A stretch of 64,000 bases of DNA from Allodiplogaster sudhausi (GCA_945643635.1 CALZFC010000005.1:11865501-11929500); one strand, 5' to 3'. Positions 19,997 to 31,850 are shown, numbered from the stretch's first letter. Notes: generated by a model from the sequence alone, not told the origin. Numbers and translations are program-made.

Positions 19997-22372
19997 ATCT
20001 TCCTCTCTGTCCTTCTTTGTCTTCTTCTTAGTCTCTCTTTCTCTCCTTCACTCTCCTCCTCTCTCTCTCTGTCTCTGTCTCTTCCGTTCTCTCATGTTTC
20101 TCTCCAATATGCAGCTTCACACTCATCTCTACATCGCGTTCAACGCACGCGCCTAAACATATCCGCGCATCTCTCTTGGAAAGCCAAGAGGAGAAGGTGA
20201 GAGAAGGCACGAAAAAGAGACGCTTGAGATAGAGAGTCAGAGAAATAGAGATACGAGAGAGAGAGAGAGAGAGAGAAAAGAGTCAGAGTGAGAGGGAGAA
20301 AGAGTCAGAGAAAGAGACAAGAAAGAATAAGGAAAGAATAGGTTGGCACAGCTTGCTTTGCGACGTGAGTCTCATCACCAAGTGTGTGCGGCTTGTTGCG
20401 TAGTCGCGCGCATACAGTTGCTCTATTCTTAGCGTCTCTCTCTCTCTCTCTCTCTGTCGCTCTCTCACTCTCTCACTCTATTCCCTCCTACTCTCTTTCG
20501 CTCTCTCTCTCTCTCTCTTTCTCTCGCTCCCAGACACTCTCTGCAAAGCCATATCCGTTTTCATACCTATCCCATCCAATGCAGGAAGTTACACAGACTT
20601 GAACAGTGTCATATGCACAAAGAACTATTATAAAATGTATATCATAAATCTGTTTATCCCACATGCAGATTTCTTCGGGATTTTTCTTGAGCGATCGAGT
20701 GATAATTGAGTAGAGGGAAGAAGAAAGGACGTGTTGAAGAGTCATGTAGTTCGAAAGAGAAAGAGACAGAGAGAGAGAGAGAGAGAGAGAAGAAACAGTA
20801 AGATAGAGAGCCATAAGGAGACGCAGAGAAGGGAGAAAGAATAAATGATAAGCCAAACACCAGTTGCCCATGGCACTTGTCACATCCCTCTCTCTTTCCG
20901 TCCCGAACTCTCCATCTCTCTATCATCTCTCTCTCTCTCTATCTCTCTCTCTCTCTTTCTCTCTCTCTGACATCCACTGCAAGTTCCGTCGTCAGACATC
21001 CTTTCTATATCCCAGAAAATCTCCGTGCAGGGAGGGCTTTCGGAAAGTTACATATTCCTCGATACCTACATACTAAGTACGCTGTCGGCAGCCTTTTCAC
21101 CAAACTTTCGCTTCTGCTGATTCCACCAAATAGAAGGAAATATATATATGATATAATCATGATGTAAATATAGACTTTTTTTAAATTATTTATTTGCTTG
21201 ATATATATATATATATATACATCCTGTTGTTTTTGTCAAACCATATCCAGGTTCTTGGGGGTCTGGTGGGGGGGGGGGGGTGAGGGCAGGGTGTGATGTG
21301 TGATCTTGGGCGTGCTACAATAACTCCTTCATCATTCCGTATGTGTGTAGTAGTAGTCTTGACTCATTCATTGTTGTCATTGTCCAATGTTTATATTTGC
21401 CGTGAGGATCTCGCTTTCTTCTTCTTCTTCTCTGACTTTGAGAAGCTGATGAAGTCGACCACTCGTGGACGCACACAACGAGAAGAGTGAGCGAGAGAGA
21501 GAACGAGAGAGTCTGACAATGAGAGAAAGAGGGGTAGAGAGGGAGAGGTGGAGAAAGAGAGAGAGATTCTGAGAAAAAGAGCGAGAGAGAGAAATAAAGT
21601 CATCACGTCTTTTGCCGGGGACAAGCCGTGGCTAATCGCTTGCTCGGCATGTTAATCACTGTATGTACATACACATGTGTTCAGGCCGTGTTTTGCAGCG
21701 CCCCGTAAGCCACAATCCTGCTCATTTCACGGCTTATGCCAGTGCCTGGAATGAAGTACGGAACGAAAGTGGAAGGAATGATTAACGATCACGAAGGGGG
21801 TGGATGGATGAAGAAGAGGTCTTGGGGCAGACCTCCAGGGGTCCACTCTCGGACCCCTCAAGACTCCTCCTCACCCCACCCCTCTCTTCCGGGCTCTTCT
21901 TGTATTGGACTGGCGTCCCCGTGCTGTTCCATGTCGCGAGAGACTTATGAAAACAAACAAACTCTTTCTCCTTCTCTCTCTCTCTATGTACCTGTCTATG
22001 TCTCTCTCTATCTTTCTGTTTCGTTCTCTCTTTCTCCTTCTCTCTCTGTCTCTCAGATTCTTGGTCTCATCAAACTCTTTCAACATGCATCGATCTTTCT
22101 CTGCAAATCTCTTTCATTCCCAATCTCTCTCTCTCTCTCTACCCTGCTCATCTCTCTCATATCTTTCTCTCTCTCTCCATCTCGTTCTTTCTCTTGCTCC
22201 TGCTCATGTGGAATGCTGCCGAATGTTGAATGGCCTGAGGGGGGGGGGGGAATAGGAAAAAGGAACTGCGGCAAGAGTGCACTCTTATCGTTAGTGAAGA
22301 TGAAAGATGCGTTGACCGTGGCGCGGTTGTCGCATATGATTGTTCTCCAGAACACTTCATAGATTATCTCGT

Positions 22373-22429
<57 letters not shown>

Positions 22430-22705
22430 ATCTCTCTCTCTTCTCACTCTCTCTCTCTTCTGTCTTTCGCTTTCTTTCTATCGATCTCGTTGTCTTGCGC
22501 TCTATATCACCTCTTTGTTCCTCTTTATCGATCTCAATCATTAGCTCTCTCTCTTTCTCCCTCTCGTTCTTCCAAATGACTCCTTCCTTTTTTCGCACCT
22601 CTGTTTATCTCTGATCATCTCTCGAGATGGCTTCTCTTGGCCACCTCTCATCCACTTGATGGAAAGGCGCCGCCGACTGAAGAGGTCGCTTCCGCGCCTC
22701 TGGAC

Positions 22706-22743
<38 letters not shown>

Positions 22744-22870
22744 GGGGAGAGAGAGAGAGAAAGAGAGAAAAGACAGATAGTGAGGAAGAGAGCGCGAGAA
22801 GAAGAGAAAGATTAAGAGAGAGAGATAGAGAGAGTGAAGGAGAGAGAGTGAGAGAGAGAGAACGAACATA
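19424..22870. repeat. block of (CT)n and (GA)n tracts
   Basis: Long polypyrimidine runs (19424-19475, 19965-20100, 20430-20530, 20885-20970, 21965-22200, 22375-22600) alternate with polypurine runs (19690-19880, 20240-20330, 20755-20800, 21485-21600, 22700-22870). Between them are short unique islands without supportable exons. 21258-21275 and 22230-22250 are G runs. All long open frames here are Ser/Leu or Arg/Glu repeats. Confidence 0.85.
19613..19621 (-). promoter_or_regulatory. TATA-like box of the Cys/Pro-rich gene
   Basis: On the minus strand CCTATTTAAAAGC lies about 325 bp before the ATG at 19288. It is the only TATA-like element near the start. A 5'UTR intron or a trans-splice between it and the ATG cannot be excluded. 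Confidence 0.35.
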
Positions 22871-23017
22871 AGCAAGAAATAGAATGAGAGAAAGTGGGTG
22901 ATCGTCGGATTTGCAGGTGCGAAGAATGGAGGAAAAGAAGAAGCAATTTTTCTTCCCTCCAGTTTCATCGGGATCTGTTCGCATCTTTGATTGTTCAATG
23001 TCCACTTGACATACATA

Positions 23018-23662
23018 GTTGGGTCAGCGATTAATAGGATTAATCCGATTAATAAAATTAATTAAATTAATTTAAATAATTCAAACTCAAATTGTGAAGC
23101 AGGGACGCATTCTCTTGTGGTTTTCTTTACAGGGAAGTGATTTTGCGATATGGAATAAGTATTTAGCAAGTTAAATTGCGAAAATGTCATAAAATGACAG
23201 AAATCTGAAAGGGTGGCTTTTTCCCGCTGTTTAGCAGCAGTTTTGCATGCAAATATGATTTTTCAAAATATAAGCCTTAAAAGTCGTGTAAAAGTAAATT
23301 GAAAGCTATTATTAATTATGAAATCGTCTCACAAAAACAATGAAAGCAAAATTTTAGCGGAATAATCACAAATAACAATATTCTTGTTTTTCGAGCATGC
23401 GACTGACATGGCTCGGCAGCGCATTGTGCTAAAGACAGGGGAAAAGCCACCCTTTCAGATTTCTGTCATTTTATGACATTTTCGCAGTTTAACTTGATGA
23501 ATACTTATTCCATATCGCAAAATCACTTCCATGTAAAGAAAACCACAAGAGAATGCGTCCCCGCTTCACAATTTGAGTTTGAATTATTTAAATTAATTTA
23601 ATTAATTCTATTAATCGGATTAATCCTATTAATCGCGGACCCAACAATGTTGGACGGTACTG
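23018..23662. mobile_element. MITE with about 210-bp terminal inverted repeats
   Basis: 23018-23225 and 23441-23650 are near-perfect inverted copies. Each holds ATTAATCGGATTAAT-type sequence, an ACGCATTCTCTTGTGG block, a TTGCGATATGGAATAAGTAT block and a CAGAAATCTGAAAGGGTGGC block. The centre is about 215 bp with no transposase. The right end is GGACGGTACTG next to TA; the left end has lost the matching outer 15-20 bp. It shares the CAGTACC terminus with the MITE at 7312-7561. Confidence 0.8.
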
Positions 23663-23809
23663 TATGTCATTCTAATTGTCCCAAAGCTCCATATCTAGAG
23701 ACCGCAGATAGGTTTTGTGGTCACATGTTTGACCGGGCGCACTACAGTATCCCACGCGAATTATGTCATATTTGAACTGAATTTAACCTAATTGTTTAAA
23801 GGTAGTTTA

Positions 23810-24480
23810 CACATTCTGACTCGTTTATTTCTCGCTTATTTTCATGAATAACTATTTAAGGTAAAGAAATAGAGTCAGTGGGGTATGCGCATATGCTCAT
23901 TTAGAGAGTAGAAACCAGATAATTTACCTGACAATGAGAGTTGACGTCGCGCCGCTTATGAAATGAAAGTGCTATTAAAGAAACTGTTGAGCAGTGGCAG
24001 GACATTTTGCGTGTTATTTTACTTAATAAGGCTTTCGTTAAGCCAATGGGGCATAGATTTTATCATTTGGGTAATGAGGATTTTAAATATTTGACTTGGA
24101 GTGTTCACTTCACACCGCTTATGAAAAGGAAGCGCCAACTAAATAAAGTGGATTTTTCGGGGCAATTCTTATGTTTTATTACTTACTAAGGGTTCTGTTA
24201 AGTCAGTTGGGTATACACTTGATCATTTGGAAAGTGATAACAACAGGTACGTTCTTTGAGAATTTGGCTTCACATCGGATATTGAGGAAGCTGTAGGGTA
24301 TTGGCGGGACATTGTGTGCTATTTTACTTAATAAGGGTATTGTTAAGTGAATGGGGTACTCATTTAATCATTTGGCTAGTGACGATTTTAAATATTTGAC
24401 TTAGAGTGGTCACGTCATATCGCAATGAAATGAACTTGCTAACTGCAGCTATTGGGTATTGGCAGGATACGTTTTTTTTG
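23810..24480 (+). repeat. diverged tandem repeat, unit about 150-170 bp
   Basis: Three to four degenerate copies share TTTTACTTAATAAGG, GTTAAG...AATGGGGTA, ATCATTTGG, AGTGA(C/G)GATTTTAAATATTTG and the ACTT(G/A)GAGTG(T/G)TCAC block. No coding sense is visible. Confidence 0.65.
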
Positions 24481-25063
24481 TCCAAACCAATTTAAAAAGT
24501 AGTTTATAAATCATAAATTATAGAAAATGAGCCATGAAAGTAAAGTATAGGTCACTGATAATGAATCACCTGACCGCATGAAACGCATATGACACAGTCA
24601 TCACATGCCACAGCGGACATCGGCTTACTGTAGCCTGCCCACATTGCTAATTAATTAACAGTCTTAAAGCCCATTTTTATATGTAAATTCCTCAATATTA
24701 TGTAATAATTTTTATATATTTGAATTTCTCGCACTCCAATACACCCAGAAGAAGTATTGAACTGAATTTTTAATCGGTTTTGAAAAATTATCTGCGGTCT
24801 CTATCCATATCCCATGACTCAGTAAAATGCGACAAGATGCTACAGTAATCACTTCAAAATGGCACACTATTTATTAGCATCGCTCGACTATATTATGATA
24901 TTTCAACATGAATTTTAAATAAATAGCTTTCTATATGCATGCTGAAGAACACGACGATGTGAGGATGTCATGGAAGGGTGCGAAGGGAAGGCATCGAGGG
25001 GAGGGCGCAGAAGGGGCGCCGGCGCCCGGCGCCGCGCCTTCTCGCCGTCGCCGCCGCCGCCGC

Positions 25064-25938
25064 CTACTTCTTGCCGTAGCATCCGATGCCGATGCCGATG
25101 CTGCAGCCGATCCCTGAAGAGCCCCCTGTCCGAGTGACCGGAACATTGCTCCGGTATTTTAGCGTTTTTGGGTGGAGGGAAAATAATTCTTTTTAAAATA
25201 AGTTTTGGATTCTCTGACCAAAGAAGTTACACTGTGCATTACTTTGGCACAATACATGAGAAAGTTCCAAAAATTACTCTTCAAAAAACTGCAAATTGAG
25301 GAATTGTTATAGAACACATCATTACAAGCGGCAGCAGCTAGAGCCAAGCGAGTAAGTATGCCACACGAAAAACAGACAGTAACCAATGCCCATGCCGTAG
25401 CCACCGTAGCCACCGTAGCCACCGTATCCGCCGTATCCATAGCCGCCACCGTACCCGCCGTATCCTCCGTAGCCACCGTAACCACCGCCAAATCCGCCGC
25501 ACATTCCTCCGCCTGAATTTATAGCTTTATTGTTTACATTTTTTTATATGTACAAATATTATGAGGTGACGTTAAACATTTATATTAAGATACACTATAT
25601 TATATAAGGATGAGCTACTGGAATTGTATTTCTTTAAAAAAAAAGCATGAATGAGAGAGAATTAAAGCAATTGATGCATATCTTAGCAACTCTACATATG
25701 CTTCATATTTAATGAAGACATGGCCTTGCTACAGTAATCATGTTTTGAATCCTACGCAAGCACAACAATGTCCCGCAGCGATGATGCTACAGTAACCCTG
25801 ATTTTAACTGCTCTTACCGTATCCGCCGTATCCGCCGCAACCGCATCCACCGCCAAAGCCTCCGAGGAAGCCGCAAGCGTTAGCAACAGCGATGAGTGCA
25901 AGCATGAAGTAGATCGTCTTCATTGATGATGACGTCAT
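25064..25938 (-). CDS. secreted GGY-repeat peptide (YGGY-type)
   Basis: Three minus-strand exons in phase: 25938-25818 (a start at 25923 is equally good), 25512-25384, 25113-25064. The signal peptide is MKTIYFMLALIAVANA. The mature part is a Gly/Tyr repeat (GGYGGYG units) with a few cysteines (GGGCGCGGYGGYG, GMCGGFGGG), ending GIGIGCYGKK and stop. Short secreted GGY-rich peptides in nematodes include the caenacin/NLP antimicrobial peptides of the epidermis and cuticle- or eggshell-associated glycine-rich proteins. Which group this belongs to cannot be decided from sequence alone, and the cysteines are unusual for NLP peptides. The exon 1 start lies in TGATGACGTCATCG, an ATF/CRE-like palindrome that could also be regulatory. 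A TATA box lies near 26203-26209. Confidence 0.78.
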
Positions 25939-26202
25939 CGTTGCTATGGCTGAGGCATACGGTAGAATTTGTATAGTCAGCCAATATTAAATATTTTGCC
26001 GAAAATATAACTTTTATTTATTTTTATTTGAAAAAAAAATAAAACTGAACCAAATTGAGTGGTTATTCAAAGATGGTCCGGTCAAAAGGTACGTTGAATG
26101 AAACAATGAAAGAGGAAAATAGCCAATTTGATCAGTTATTGTAGAGGATGCCGGAAGGGCCTGTGGAAGTTGTGTGTTGTTTTCCTGATGTCCCTGCTGC
26201 CC

Positions 26203-26209
26203 TTTTATA
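26203..26209 (-). promoter_or_regulatory. TATA box of the GGY-peptide gene
   Basis: On the minus strand GATATAAAAGGGCAGCAGG lies about 270 bp before the ATG. The gap implies a long leader or a 5'UTR intron. Confidence 0.5.
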
Positions 26210-26339
26210 TCGGTCAGTGGCTGAAAGAGGACTGGCTCGGGTCCATGTCAATGCGCGGAAAGTCTAGAGGGCACTCGAGGGCCCGGCCTGAGCATGAGCA
26301 TTTGACATCGAGACAGCTGTAGACACTTGACAGAGTAAC

Positions 26340-27330
26340 CTGTGAGGCCGCAATCGCGGAAGAACTTGAGCAGAGAAGAGGGGGTGTTGTGACCCCCCCC
26401 TTTCTACTCCCTCTACCCACCCCCTCCACCCCCCTTCTCTCCTCACATGGCCATAAGCTATGATATCTCGTTCGGGCAAACACACACGACTTGAGTCGGC
26501 AGCCATATCAACAAGTGTTTATGATATCTATCAATCTTTCTCGCTATTCTACCATCTAGCCAAATTTACATAGGATAGCATAAGTTTATATTAATTATAT
26601 TAAAAAAAGGCTTTGTTGCCTGTGTCTCTTCAAATTGCACGCTCCCTCCCCCTTTTGTCTGGGGCGGGCGTTTTTCTTTGTTTAAAAAATGCTTTTTACT
26701 AGATTGGTTGTGCTGGTTCGTATTCTATCTGTATTCACATACAAACAATTCAGTCGTAGAATGCAAATAACACAAATAAGTTAATCATACACATACATAT
26801 TTATCAATAGCGCATCAAGGAAAAGACATATTAAAGGAGCAGTTCACTGAATGATTAACATATGGGTTTATGAAAGCTTGCCTCAAAGTTATGAGCTCGG
26901 AAAATATGGCCGGGCCAAAATTTTTTACTGTTGCTGTTAGCCACCCTCCTATTTCATACGCTCTCTAACCAGCAGAAGGGCCCAATATTTGAGGGCGCGC
27001 GTTTAAAATGGTCCTAATGTACTACTGTAGAATCATTCAGTGCCTGGTTCCTTTAAGTACAGAGGATCCGAGAAGAAGATAAGCAAGTAGGAAAACAGGA
27101 TTGATTTTGAGGCAGAGCGCCGCCTCTCTAGGACCACACACCAAAAAAACTGTGAGTACAAAACATAAAACATATTAGATTGGGATCAGGATTGATTAGG
27201 ATATCTCTTCGTGCTGGACAGCACATTGGTAGCGAAACATTTCGCGACAGTGTGTTCGTTATGAAGCAACTCATTTTATTTCCAATTCCAATCTACATTA
27301 ACAAAGATTTATATTTCCTCTCCCTCATTT
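26340..27330. other. intergenic
   Basis: C-rich run at 26393-26440, otherwise AT-rich unique sequence. No exon is supported before the 27335 fragment. Confidence 0.5.
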
Positions 27331-27334
27331 TGGA

Positions 27335-27448
27335 GCTTCCCTCTGCGGCACCCTGGGCTGTCCGGCGGTGGTGCTGTTCATCCTTCGGGCCAGACAGCCC
27401 CTGGGCTACCGTAAAGGGAGATCCAAAAGTGGTCCTAGAGATGAATGA
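27335..27448 (+). pseudogene. C-terminal exon fragment, CGTLGC-type, copy 1
   Basis: Reads ASLCGTLGCPAVVLFILRAR and then a basic tail before TGA, preceded by a TTTTGGAG acceptor. A short hydrophobic stretch after a Cys pair suggests the end of a membrane or secreted protein. Two minus-strand copies exist at 30994-31055 and near 35100-35203, differing in the last residues. The upstream TAGCGAAACATTTCGCGACA is also conserved in all three copies. No start is visible, so I call it a fragment or an incompletely modelled small gene. Confidence 0.4.
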
Positions 27449-27917
27449 AGATATTCTTTGAAATAGCGAGTTCCACTTGATGTACACGAAGTTCGCTCTC
27501 GAGTTAGTCATCCATTACAGGGACGGAGCGACAAGAGAGACCGTGGGAAGAGGTGAGGGCAGAGAAGGAGAGGGGATGAGATCAGGAGGGGGCACAGAAA
27601 GAGAGCGCCCTCCTGGGCAAGTTAGAGCAGAGTGGCAGGAGGAGCCGACCAGCCACGGCTGACGAACAGAAAGGAAAGTGACAATACACTTGCAGAGTGA
27701 GATGAAATTACCTTTGCACTTTGCATTGCCTTTGTCCTTTGATTTAACATCGCACTTGATATTTGCAAGTAATTAATTTAAGTTTCTGCAAATTTTTCCC
27801 GTGCAAATATCTGCACTTTTTTGCAAATTTGATCTCTAATCCGTGCCATTGAGAAATGTTCAACAAATATTTGGTTAGACTTATGGGAAAAGGGAAATTT
27901 CGCGACTGAAAAAATCT

Positions 27918-27924
27918 TATAAAA
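27918..27924 (+). promoter_or_regulatory. TATA box of the MSP gene
   Basis: CTTATAAAAGATGC 94 bp before the MSP ATG. Confidence 0.6.
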
Positions 27925-28011
27925 GATGCTTTCCAATGGAATGTTCATCAGTCGTTGACTGCACTTCTCTGCTCTCCTCTCCTCTCCACTTCTCTTCTCC
28001 TCCTCCAAGCC

Positions 28012-28600
28012 ATGGCCCAGTCCATTCCTCCCGGCGACATCGCCACTCAGCCCAACTCCAAGGTCGTCTTCAACGCGCCCTACGACGACAAGCACACCTA
28101 CCACATCAAGGTTAGGAATTCTCCATCTTCCATTTTTTTTCAAAATAAACTCTTCTCATCTCTTCCTGTTAAATGATCCTAATTAATATATAGAATAAAT
28201 CACTCAATTTTAGGTGATCAACAGCTCTGCCCGTCGCATCGGCTGGGCCTTCAAGACCACGAACATGAAGCGTCTCGGTGTCGACCAGGCCAGCGGCGTC
28301 CTCGACCCCAAGGAGCCCGTCCTCGTTGCTGTCTCCTGCGACGCCTTCGCCTACGGACAGGTACGGTTTAGTAGAAAAATAAATAAGAAAAAGCTTCATT
28401 AAATTTATACTAAAAAGAAAAAAATTATATAAACTAAAAAGGTTTCTTAAAATCATTTCCAGGAAGACACCAACAATTACCGCATCACCATTGAGAGGAC
28501 CAACACTCCGGACGGCGCCGCCAAACAGTTCCGGCGCGAGTGGTTCCAGGGCGACGGCATGGTCCGCCGCAAGAATCTCCCCATCGAGTACAACCCTTGA
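28012..28600 (+). CDS. msp: major sperm protein
   Basis: Exons 28012-28110, 28214-28360 and 28463-28600 give 127 residues, the normal MSP length. The start [14 protein letters not shown] and blocks [57 protein letters not shown] and IEYNP are diagnostic. MSP is a small immunoglobulin-like protein that forms filaments driving nematode sperm crawling and is also released as an oocyte-maturation signal. Both introns are short (103 and 102 bp) with clean sites (AAG|GTTAGG, TTTTAG, CAG|GTACGG, TTCCAG). Two introns are unusual compared with the intronless C. elegans msp genes. Relative to the common form, ITVEWTNTP reads ITIERTNTP and the region after RIG is altered. An AATAAA at 28637 serves as the polyadenylation signal. 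The 3'UTR is where the inverted repeat begins. Confidence 0.95.
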
Positions 28601-29922
28601 GAGTCTTCTTCAATTGGCCCCTCTATCTCTATGCCCAAATAAAGAGTAAATACTTTCTCCTTGTTTCGCAGCTTCCCTCGATAACTCTTTTACAAGATGA
28701 ACGAAGATGGGAAGCATGATGAACACAGGACAAGAAATAAATTTCGACATTGGGTATGGAGTTGGTTTTAACTAGAAAACAGTAAAAGTATGAATAACAA
28801 AATTGTGATTGTTTAAAAATGATTTTGCAACAATTCCAAAGTACTGGATCGATGTCGAAAAAGTTCAATGGAAAAATGTTTCCAATGTTTAAATTATTAA
28901 AAATTCATTATTAAAAAATTTTAATAATGAATTTGCAAGAACATTACCAGCTAATGTTCTCGCATTGAAAATTTAAAAAAAAGAAACATATTCAAAATTC
29001 AAAAGAAAGAATACTGCTCTGAAATTCAAAGTTGCTAAAAACATGCTCTGCTATCGCTCCAGCACAAGCATCAAGGGGATGTGATTGAAAGAGATTTTCA
29101 GTGCCAAATTTAGAGCCCTCATCACTGAGCAGAGACCTCGACTCCCCGCAGGGATGTTAAAATCGCGGTTGGAAGCAGAGCAGAAAAAAGTGATCAGAAC
29201 CAAAGCGTTATTGCAACCATAAGTTCAGACATTCCCAATTCTGCCGAGGAAAAAAGGAGATTAAAACTGCTGAATTTCGTTGTTGATATGGTAGCAAGGT
29301 AAAAAGCACGAAGATCCACAATCTGTGAACAGCCTTATCATAATACCGACTAGGGGAGTGGGCGTTCTTAATTGGATTCCTCGACAATTCGAACCTGGAT
29401 TCATTATATTTCTGTGATCGTCTTCCTTTAATGAGCATTTGTGAGGATGTGAATGACACGCAAAATACAAGGTCTCAAGGAGTTTGTACACGAAAACCGA
29501 CCTCAAATGTGGATCTGAGCCCATCGGACACCTCGTATTCATCTGATGGATCAACATATGGAAATAAGATTCGTGTGTATAGAAGAGGGGTGCAACTCTC
29601 TATTCTCCGTGCACTGTAGAGAGTGCGTAGGAGGGAAAAAAGTTGTTGAAGCGTAAAAGAGTGAGAGTGTGCCTGAAACATGCACACAAAGCCTCAGCAA
29701 CTTCCTCCGGATGCCCTCCCGCAGGGAAGTTCGAATCGTATTGGGAAGCTGAATATATTCTATGTCCATTGACACACACAATGAACCATTTGTGATCGCA
29801 ATCACAAATGCAAACATATTGGCTCCAAACTTTCCAGAATTGGAAGGGAGAAAAAAGTTTATTGGACATATATTTTTAAATTAAATTGGGGGACTCTATG
29901 GATTGAAGCGGCTATGGTGAGA

Positions 29923-29930
29923 TATAAAAA
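29923..29930 (+). promoter_or_regulatory. TATA box, family copy 2
   Basis: TATAAAAA 52 bp before the ATG at 29975. The core upstream module with CCCTCCCGCAGGGAAGTTCG lies at 29700-29830. Confidence 0.8.
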
Positions 29931-29974
29931 GGGGCCGCTGGCAATGATTCCTCACTCAAATCGGCTTCTTCGCC

Positions 29975-30711
29975 ATGGTTAGTTCAATTTGATAGTAATC
30001 TGTAGATCCTTTTTGGAATCTCTCTTTTAGAGACACTAATCTTCCAATAAAACCGACTGACCGAGTTTCTGTAGAATTTTATGTTGGTTATGTTTTAGAT
30101 AAATAATAGGTACTGCTTATACTTCTCATGAAGTCTGCTCGAAAAGTAGCTTATTTTCACCTAAATATTTATCGGATAGCTCACCAGTATAAGTGAACAA
30201 AAAGGCTATTTAAACGGTAACGTTAATCATGCCTGAATATTCGTACAAGAGCGTCTCATTGATTTCCTTCAGCGCGTCCTGATTCTCCTGAGCGTCTTGG
30301 CGGTCCTCTGGATGGCCGCGGCTCTGGATATAACCACGTGCCGCAAGTTCTGCTCTGGCTACGACTGGAATGGCAATCCCCCTAAGAACTGCCAGTGCAG
30401 AAGAGGGTAATCTTTTCTTTCGATAAGTTTTGATATACAGAAATCATAAGTGAACCTTTTTCAGTGAAGAAACGAAGAACCATAAAAGAAACAGTACAAC
30501 AAAAAGATAAGCGCCCTCTTGCAGCTTCGCAGATGCCAACGGCACTTGCTACAACGCATGCATCAGAAAGTGCCTAAACAATACCAACTACAATCAATGC
30601 ATAAATAATCCGGATAAGTTTTGCTGTCATACGCCTAAAGAGTGGGCGCTCAGCTACGACTGCCAAGGGCTTGCGAAGGGATGCCTGACAACTTACTGGA
30701 TTCCAGGGTAA
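29975..30711 (+). CDS. small secreted 12-cysteine protein, copy 2
   Basis: Exons 29975-29977 (ATG only), 30273-30406 and 30525-30711; 107 residues. The signal peptide is identical to copy 1. The mature part has the same twelve-Cys scaffold (TTCRKFCSGYDWNGNPPKNC; FCCHTPKEWALSYDCQGLAK), with one extra residue near the C-terminus relative to copy 1. Exon 2 and most of exon 3 are identical to copy 3 in the other arm of the inverted repeat. The TATA box at 29923 and the ACTGATAA site at 30792 keep the family spacing. Function unknown; secreted and disulfide-rich. Confidence 0.88.
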
Positions 30712-30734
30712 TGCGGCTCCAAACTTGACAATGT

Positions 30735-30815
30735 TCCAGAACGGAACGCCTTTTATGACATCATCCCATTGTGACATGTCAACCTCCCCTGACTGATAAA
30801 GAATGACAAAAACAG
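30735..30815 (+). promoter_or_regulatory. conserved 3'-flank module with GATA site, copy 2
   Basis: TGTGACATGTCAA followed by CTCCCCTGACTGATAAAGAA; ACTGATAA at 30792-30799, 81 bp after the stop. Confidence 0.6.
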
Positions 30816-30993
30816 TTTTGATAGAGTCACAGGGAGATTTTAAAAGAACTCACTCACACCGCACTCCTTCTTTAAAGGAGGTTTAAAGCCGTTAACTCCT
30901 AACACGACATGGCCGATCAGATAGTACGATACGTTTAAGCAAAGTGTTCCTGGAAATTTGCCAAGACCCTTGCTTCGAAACTACCTTCGGCTG

Positions 30994-31055
30994 TCAGACG
31001 CGGATGAGGAACACCGCCACCGTCGGACAGCCCAGGGTGCCGCAGAGGAAAGTCC
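30994..31055 (-). pseudogene. CGTLGC-type exon fragment, copy 2
   Basis: Minus strand reads LCGTLGCPTVAVFLIRV then TGA. The acceptor AG seen at 27335 has become AC, so this copy is probably dead. Confidence 0.45.
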
Positions 31056-31520
31056 AAAATGAGGAAGAGATTAAATATAAATCTCTGTTTATAAATAAAA
31101 TTTCAAATTGGTAATAAAATGAATGAGTAGCTTCATAATTAACACGCTGTCGCGTAATGTTTCGCTGCAATATTCTCATTTAAATGGCGGCTGAGATTGA
31201 GAGTTTTCGTGTCTTCAAGTATTTTCTCCTTTTTCACTCTTGACTTATTTCCGAATTGGATGTCTCGTGCCGATTATTAAACTGTTGATCATATTCTCTC
31301 TCTTTTCAATCACTCAAGGATGAAAATTACCAGTGAATGGCGAACTATTTTAACCACTAAACTTCCGCTCCGCCACACGCAATAACATACATATTTGCCT
31401 CTATGATTCTGCAATGTGGTATCATTTGATTGTAGACTGTTTATTGTATCTATTTTGCTGATTGAGTCAATATCCAACTGCAAAGAGTAGAAGAAGCGCG
31501 AGTTGGTGGTCGGTTACGGT
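31000..31520 (+). repeat. segment directly repeated at 35150-35830
   Basis: Shares GGCGGCTGAGATTGAG, GACTTATTT..GAATTGGATG, GCGAACTATTTTAACCACTA, ATGATTCTGCAATGTGGTAT and AGTTGGTGG with 35150-35830 in the same orientation, each starting from a CGTLGC fragment. Confidence 0.8.
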
Positions 31521-31850
31521 TGGGTTCGGGTGATCACTTTTACAAGCTTTGTTCTATAAGAAATATCGTGGAAAGCAGCGAAAATGGAGAATATTTGCTT
31601 CGGAATTTGATTGAGGCTCATTTAACGACAATAAATATTCCTTCAATCGATACGATCACGGCACACGAATTATCGCTTTGCCAGGCACAATCGAAGGAAG
31701 AGAGAAAGGGAAAGAAGACAGGGAGGGAGAGAGAGAAAGAACATTGAGAGAGAGATGAGAGAAAAATGAAGGGTGGACAGCGCTTTTAGTCTTCGACGTA
31801 GATTGCGTCGATTGGAGCTTCGGCCAACTGCGGCCACTGATCGGAGTGGA
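31520..31850. other. inverted-repeat spacer: possible exons
   Basis: The plus strand 31520-31747 is open and partly protein-like (RNIVESSENGEYLLRNLIEA) before turning into a Lys/Arg/Glu repeat. The minus strand 31845-31796 reads QWPQLAEAPIDAIYVED and stop after an ATCAG acceptor. Neither can be tied to a full gene. Confidence 0.25.

Larger units (their letters stand above)
28621..30980 (+). repeat. inverted repeat, left arm
   Basis: About 2.36 kb, pairing with 32719-35120 in opposite orientation. It runs from the MSP 3'UTR (ATGCCCAAATAAAGAGTAAA) through a conserved module, the family upstream module, family copy 2 and its 3' flank, and ends at GATCCTTGCTTCGAAAC-like sequence. Long stretches are identical between arms, with scattered substitutions and short indels at the outer end. 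Confidence 0.85.
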
